A stretch of DNA of 44,575 nucleotides from JANMDS01 sp031430575 (GTDB taxonomy: Bacteria > Pseudomonadota > Gammaproteobacteria > Burkholderiales > Casimicrobiaceae): contig JANPBT010000039.1 in assembly GCA_031430575.1 (NCBI GenBank), positions 1 to 44,575 on the forward strand, in the 5' to 3' direction. The notes under the pieces are model-generated. The model had not been told where the DNA came from. It worked only from the letters and a program-made list of their open reading frames with translations, and made no database searches. Made by a program: the position numbers and the translations under genes. Below, one piece after another: positions 40,793-44,575 of the stretch (positions are counted from its first letter, which is position 1; the number at the start of each line of letters is the position of its first letter).

Positions 40793-42475
40793 TCAGGTCG
40801 GCGTCGGGTCGGGCAAAACGCGAAAATTCGCCCAAACCCAGTCGTTTTCTTCTTGCAGTACATCACTCAGCTGGATGCGATCTGATTTTTCGCCTTGCAC
40901 GACGAGATATTGACCACCCGCGTCGTAATCGCGCCTTGACAACACCAAGGTCGGCGGAAATATGGGAGTCTCTAAAAAGGCATTGCGCAACACAATTCCA
41001 GAGACGACCAGCGGCGACCGGTTATCAAATCGTGCGCTGGCCGAGAGCGTCGTGCGGCTGGGTTGAACTTCGACGGCAACGGGCGTTCGGCTGACCGTGC
41101 GCACGCCGACTTCAGTGTAGCCAGATGATCCGCGCACAATGCGCACGACCGTGCAGATATTCCATTCGCTCAGGTTGTCATCGTTCACGGCGACTAAGCT
41201 GCCCAAGTGCAGATCTGAGGCTTGCTCTGCGGAGGCGACGCAACGAAAACCAGTATCGCTACGATCTCGCAGCTCCCAGCGGTGGATGGTTGCGCCATTG
41301 CCCATCCGTGCGGTCGCTTGCGGGCGGTAGGTTGCGATTGTGCTCTGGCGGACAAACCCAAACGTTGAAAGATCATCGCCACTGCCGTAAACGCTGCCTT
41401 CAGTGATTGTGCGTAGCAAGACCTCACGCGTTGATGTCAATGCCGCGAAACTCGACGCGACACCCACGGTCGCCCAGACGGGTGAGCGATCGGTGACGCG
41501 CTGGCTGGTGCGAATCGTCGGCTTGAAATTAGGATCAACGCGCGACGCTGCGCTATCGAAAATCGCCACTTGCGACGCAAGCGCGCGCTTGGGCGCAATA
41601 TCGGATGTCATGCTATGCCGGGCTTCGGCGCTGACCAAGAGCGCTCGGAAGCGATCAAAAATCGGCGTGGTGTCCATATACAAAAACTGCCCGCCTGAGA
41701 TCGCGCGGCTTAAAAAGCGTAGGCCATACGGTTGGGTCAAATCAACAAAAAAACCGTGCTCAGCGCGCGGGTTGATGGTAAGCGCGAGATCGCCCGAGGC
41801 CTCGTGGATGTGGTCGGTCAGCTCTTCGAGCTGCGGCGGCGTCAAGTTGCCAGAAAAGCAGAGCTTTATCAAAAGTAGCCGGATGTACTCGCGCCCAGGA
41901 GTTAAGATGACATCGCGCGCGCCGGTGAATTTTTCGCTGCCAGTGGTCACATCTTCGAGCTGCAGCTCGCAGGTGTTGGCGAAATGTTGGTGAATTGAAA
42001 GCCATGTGCCGGGCGGCCATTCTTCGTGGCGGAAGAGTCGATATCGGTAGCTTTGCTCACGATAGCGAATGACGCGCCCCATCATTTGGCCGAGAATCGT
42101 TCGCGAGACCCGGGCGTCCGCCCACTTTTGCGCATGCTGCGAGAGCGCAAAATAACATTCAAAGAATCGGGAGTTAAGCCGGTAGCCGGCATCCCAGAGT
42201 TTTTCGTGTTGCCGGTTTTGTGTGGTTACGCACGAGAGATAATCTTTGCGAAGCGAAGTTTCAACATCACGCAGAAGATCGTCTGCGGCAACCAAGCCGT
42301 TGACCCACTCAGGCTGCGCAATATCTGCATCTTGGGTGAGCCGTTGCAGCACCGAGCTGATCTCTGTGCTGGCGACTAGCGGCTCCATCCGTGCAATTTC
42401 ACGCGCCCACTCTTTTGCCGTGGCGACGGTTTGCAACGGGTTAGCAACTTTTGGGCGGGTTAGCCAGTCAAACAT
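40793..42475 (-). CDS. Large soluble protein of unknown function
   Basis: This 560-residue protein has no signal peptide or membrane helix. I do not recognise the family. The N-terminal ~300 residues are helical, with RYREQSYRYRLFRHEEWPPGTWLSIHQHFANTCEL among the more distinctive stretches. The C-terminal ~200 residues are beta-rich, and HLGSLVAVNDDNLSEWNICTVVRIVRGSSGYTEVGVRTVS resembles a small barrel such as PilZ-like or related modules, but no PilZ RxxxR motif is evident in the right place. It is convergent with tolA and divergent from the FKBP gene. Confidence 0.8.
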   Translation of the reverse strand: MFDWLTRPKVANPLQTVATAKEWAREIARMEPLVASTEISSVLQRLTQDADIAQPEWVNGLVAADDLLRDVETSLRKDYLSCVTTQNRQHEKLWDAGYRLNSRFFECYFALSQHAQKWADARVSRTILGQMMGRVIRYREQSYRYRLFRHEEWPPGTWLSIHQHFANTCELQLEDVTTGSEKFTGARDVILTPGREYIRLLLIKLCFSGNLTPPQLEELTDHIHEASGDLALTINPRAEHGFFVDLTQPYGLRFLSRAISGGQFLYMDTTPIFDRFRALLVSAEARHSMTSDIAPKRALASQVAIFDSAASRVDPNFKPTIRTSQRVTDRSPVWATVGVASSFAALTSTREVLLRTITEGSVYGSGDDLSTFGFVRQSTIATYRPQATARMGNGATIHRWELRDRSDTGFRCVASAEQASDLHLGSLVAVNDDNLSEWNICTVVRIVRGSSGYTEVGVRTVSRTPVAVEVQPSRTTLSASARFDNRSPLVVSGIVLRNAFLETPIFPPTLVLSRRDYDAGGQYLVVQGEKSDRIQLSDVLQEENDWVWANFRVLPDPTPT

Positions 42476-42545
42476 GTGCGGTCGCTCGGAAAACGCGTGA
42501 TAATCTCCGAGATATCACTTTTCTCGAAACTCTAATCTCTCAATT

Positions 42546-43073
42546 ATGCCTTTGTCACATAAAAAATTAGCACTAAGCCTCGTTTTGATTACTACATTTG
42601 GGTGGAATGTTGCATTTGCGCAGTCATCGACGACGGTAACAACCGCCCCGGCAAGCGCCCCTTCCGCTGCGGCCAATGCGATGAAAGCGGAGCCGATCAA
42701 GCTCGGCGTTGCCCGTAAAACAAGCTCTGGCCTACAGATCATTGATCATAAGTTAGGCGAAGGCGATGAAGTCGTCACCCTAAAGCCGGTACTGGTGCAC
42801 TACACGGGCTGGCTTTTTGACGAAAAAGCGCCAGATGGCAAAGGCAAGAAATTTGATAGCTCAAAGGATCGCGGCACGCCCTTTGGATTTTTTGTTGGCG
42901 CCAAGCGCGTGATTGCGGGCTGGGACGAAGGCGTCATCGGCATGAAGCCGGGTGGACAGCGCACTTTGATCATTCCTCCCCAGCTTGGCTATGGTGAGCG
43001 CGGTGCGCCCGGCGCGATTCCGCCAAACGCGACCCTGATTTTTGAGATTGAGTTCATCAAGCTCGCTGGCTAG
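42546..43073 (+). CDS. FKBP-type peptidyl-prolyl isomerase, periplasmic
   Basis: This 175-residue protein has a signal peptide (1-26, AFA) followed by a T/A-rich linker and one FKBP domain (~50-175). Domain motifs are VLVHYTGWLFDEK, FDSSKDRGTPFGF, VIAGWDEGVIGMKPGGQRTLIIPPQLGYGERG, and ATLIFEIEFI. It catalyses proline isomerisation on exported proteins. The linker is not unusual in length. Divergent from the 560-aa gene. Confidence 0.95.
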   Translation: MPLSHKKLALSLVLITTFGWNVAFAQSSTTVTTAPASAPSAAANAMKAEPIKLGVARKTSSGLQIIDHKLGEGDEVVTLKPVLVHYTGWLFDEKAPDGKGKKFDSSKDRGTPFGFFVGAKRVIAGWDEGVIGMKPGGQRTLIIPPQLGYGERGAPGAIPPNATLIFEIEFIKLAG

Positions 43074-43107
43074 CTTTATTTTGGGCGTTCAGCGCGCAAT
43101 AGTGAAA

Positions 43108-43121
43108 CTGCGCCGCAGGTA
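43108..43121 (+). repeat. Dispersed repeat, exact (upstream of aminotransferase)
   Basis: Exact copy, followed nine bases later by a decayed inverted copy (core TGCGGCGCA, 43131-43139), giving a hairpin after the FKBP gene. Confidence 0.95.
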
Positions 43122-43177
43122 TCGTGAATTTGCGGCGCACAATTATTCTCTAGACCGATATTCGATGGAGCAAGACC

Positions 43178-44518
43178 ATGGGCCACGCTGATCCGCAAAT
43201 TGCTGCACACACCTTAGAGACGCACGCGCTCCAAAATTTCTGGATGCCGTTTTCACCTAATAAAGAATTCAAAAACGAGCCGAGGATGTTCGTTCGCGGT
43301 GAGGGCATGTATCTCTTTAAGCCCAACGGCGATAAGGTGATGGACGCATCGTCTGGCCTATTTTGCGTCGCCGCCGGGCATTGCCGCCGCGAGATCGCCG
43401 ACGCGGTTTACCAGCAGCTGCTGACGCTCGACTACACGATGCCGTTTACGCGTGCGCAGCCAAAATCCTTTCAGCTTGCGCAAGAAATTAGTGAATTTAC
43501 GCCCGAAGGCCTCGACAAGATTTTCTTCGTTTGTTCGGGCTCGGAAGCCGTCGATAGCGCGATGAAAATGGCGCTGGCCTATCATCGTTTGCGTGGCCAA
43601 GGCCAACGCCAGATTTTCATCTCGCGTGAGCGTGCCTATCATGGTGTGAATATGGGCGGTGTCGCGCTCTCGGGCATGGTTAACAACCGTAAGGTTTTCG
43701 GCGTTGGTTTGCCGGGCGTTTATCACATGCGTCATACCGCATTGCCGCAAAGTAAATTTAGCAAGGGTCAGCCAGAGCAGGGCGCTGATCTGGCTGAAGA
43801 TTTGGCTCGTTATGTCGCACTTTATGGTGGCGAAAATATCGCAGCGGTATTTGTTGAGCCGACCGCCGGCTCATTCGGATGCTTGCCGCCGCCCAAAGGC
43901 TACCTCAACCGTCTGCGCGAAATTTGCGACGCCAACGGTATCTTGCTTGTCTTTGATGAAGTGATCACCGGCTGGGGACGTATGGGCGCTAATTTCGGTG
44001 CTCAAGCCTTCGGGGTTAAGCCTGATTTATTACTCATGGCCAAAGCGATGACGAATGGAGCGCAGCCGATGGGCGCGATTGCGGCGCGCTCAGATATTTA
44101 TTCAACGATTACGGACGCAGGCCCTGCGGCGGGGATCGAGTTTTTTCATGGGTACACCTACAGCGCGCACCCTGCCGCTTGCGCCGCAGGTTTGGCAATG
44201 ATGGAAATCTTCCGTCAAGAAAAACTCATTGAGCGCGCGGCTGCGCTGGCGCCCTATTTCGAGCAAGCCGTACATAGCTTGCGCGATATTTCCAGCGTGG
44301 TGGATATCCGCAGTATCGGCATGATGGCGGCGGTGGAAGTTGCGGCAAAGGGAAATCCTGGTGCCGAAGGCCATCGCCTGCAAAAGGCGCTTTACGATGC
44401 TAATTTAAATTTGAAAAGCACCGGTGATAATCTGATTATTGCGCCACCGTTTATTTCTGAAAAAGCAGATATCGATCATATCGTTAGCAAAGTGCGCGAA
44501 GCGATTACTAAAGGCTAA
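43178..44518 (+). CDS. Omega-amino acid--pyruvate aminotransferase (class III)
   Basis: This 446-residue PLP enzyme of fold type I opens with ALQNFWMPFSPNKEFKNEPRM, a pattern of beta-alanine/omega-amino acid:pyruvate transaminases. GSEAVDSAMKMA binds the PLP phosphate, FDEVITGWGRMG holds the ring aspartate, and LLMAKAMTNGAQPMG has the Schiff-base lysine. Substrates are probably beta-alanine or similar amines with pyruvate as acceptor. A GGAG site precedes ATG. The gap before it holds a repeat pair; a further exact repeat ends the window. A CAAGL coding match inside (44179-44192) is likely natural. Confidence 0.93.
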   Translation: MGHADPQIAAHTLETHALQNFWMPFSPNKEFKNEPRMFVRGEGMYLFKPNGDKVMDASSGLFCVAAGHCRREIADAVYQQLLTLDYTMPFTRAQPKSFQLAQEISEFTPEGLDKIFFVCSGSEAVDSAMKMALAYHRLRGQGQRQIFISRERAYHGVNMGGVALSGMVNNRKVFGVGLPGVYHMRHTALPQSKFSKGQPEQGADLAEDLARYVALYGGENIAAVFVEPTAGSFGCLPPPKGYLNRLREICDANGILLVFDEVITGWGRMGANFGAQAFGVKPDLLLMAKAMTNGAQPMGAIAARSDIYSTITDAGPAAGIEFFHGYTYSAHPAACAAGLAMMEIFRQEKLIERAAALAPYFEQAVHSLRDISSVVDIRSIGMMAAVEVAAKGNPGAEGHRLQKALYDANLNLKSTGDNLIIAPPFISEKADIDHIVSKVREAITKG

Positions 44519-44561
44519 TTCAGCTAAAGTTCTCTGCGAAATCGGCAGAAAATGCTCAAAA

Positions 44562-44575
44562 CTGCGCCGCAGGTA
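44562..44575 (+). repeat. Dispersed repeat, exact (window edge)
   Basis: Exact copy ending on the last base of the window. Confidence 0.95.

Noticed and set aside
44179..44192. Repeat-like CAAGL site in the aminotransferase
   Set aside because: It has two mismatches and lies in a naturally Ala/Gly-rich family segment; probably coincidence.
1465..44575. The dispersed repeat as a CRISPR array, transposon or REP family
   Set aside because: Spacing is irregular over the full window, orientation is mixed, copies are too short for an element, many lie inside genes, and no GTAG head is present.
1465..44575. The repeat as a Chi-like or strand-polar chromosome signal
   Set aside because: Exact copies lean 19 to 9, but with near matches the strands are almost balanced, so no clear polarity is seen in this window. 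Only a whole-genome test could settle it.

Overview
The window looks like a chromosome segment of a betaproteobacterium, most likely Burkholderiales-like and of moderate GC. The evidence is a DUF3460 protein, two Bug-type (tripartite tricarboxylate transporter) periplasmic binding proteins, a betaproteobacterial porin remnant, CTERM-anchored surface proteins and the ruvB-ybgC-tolQRA order. I cannot name a genus. No rRNA, tRNA or CRISPR array was recognised.

Layout. 0-1.3 kb is a decayed zone: the tail of an IS256-type transposase, a 5'-truncated IPTL-CTERM surface protein and a frameshifted porin fragment. 1.4-5.1 kb is a tight run of purN, a DUF3108 protein, an RsmB-like RNA m5C methyltransferase and a secreted PLD-family nuclease. 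5.2-7.4 kb holds two small proteins and a gamma-glutamyltransferase-like enzyme. 7.6-9.6 kb is the glutathione-dependent formaldehyde pathway. 9.6-14 kb holds a small anchored protein, a GST, purB and two unrecognised proteins. 14.1-18.8 kb is an Lrp regulator divergent from ornithine cyclodeaminase and PutA, a route from ornithine to proline to glutamate. 18.8-24.7 kb is a cytoplasmic three-subunit molybdoenzyme, probably sulfite-oxidising SoeABC, beside a SulP transporter. 24.9-32.5 kb is mixed: a CTERM protein, cca, an EF-hand protein, a monothiol glutaredoxin, a Bug protein, an adenosine/adenine deaminase, an FMN hydroxyacid oxidase and a LysR regulator. 32.6-34.6 kb is alkylation repair (ogt and an Ada/AlkA fusion). 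34.7-37.25 kb is a rearranged island with a Bug protein, a dead RAYT transposase framed by two REP palindromes, and a truncated second copy of the ada 5' end. 37.3-40.8 kb is ruvB, ybgC and tolQRA. The rest is an unknown 560-aa protein, an FKBP isomerase and an omega-aminotransferase.

The main discovery is a high-copy short repeat. The exact 14-mer CTGCGCCGCAGGTA occurs 28 times in 44.6 kb (19 on the given strand, 9 on the other), with more than a dozen near matches. Chance predicts about 0.0003 copies. Copies lie both between genes and inside at least eleven genes, in all six possible readings if near matches are included, encoding short tags such as PAAQ, APQV, CAAG, TCGA and LRRR. The core is a near-palindrome (CTGCG-C-CGCAG) with a strongly A/T-rich 5' edge and a fixed GGTA 3' edge. 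Some intergenic copies sit as inverted pairs, and one pair forms a textbook bidirectional terminator. Density, dispersion, use inside genes and use as terminators match the DNA uptake sequences of Neisseriaceae and Pasteurellaceae, but the sequence is not one I know. A novel uptake-sequence dialect is my leading hypothesis. A nucleoid or chromosome-organising site is the main alternative.
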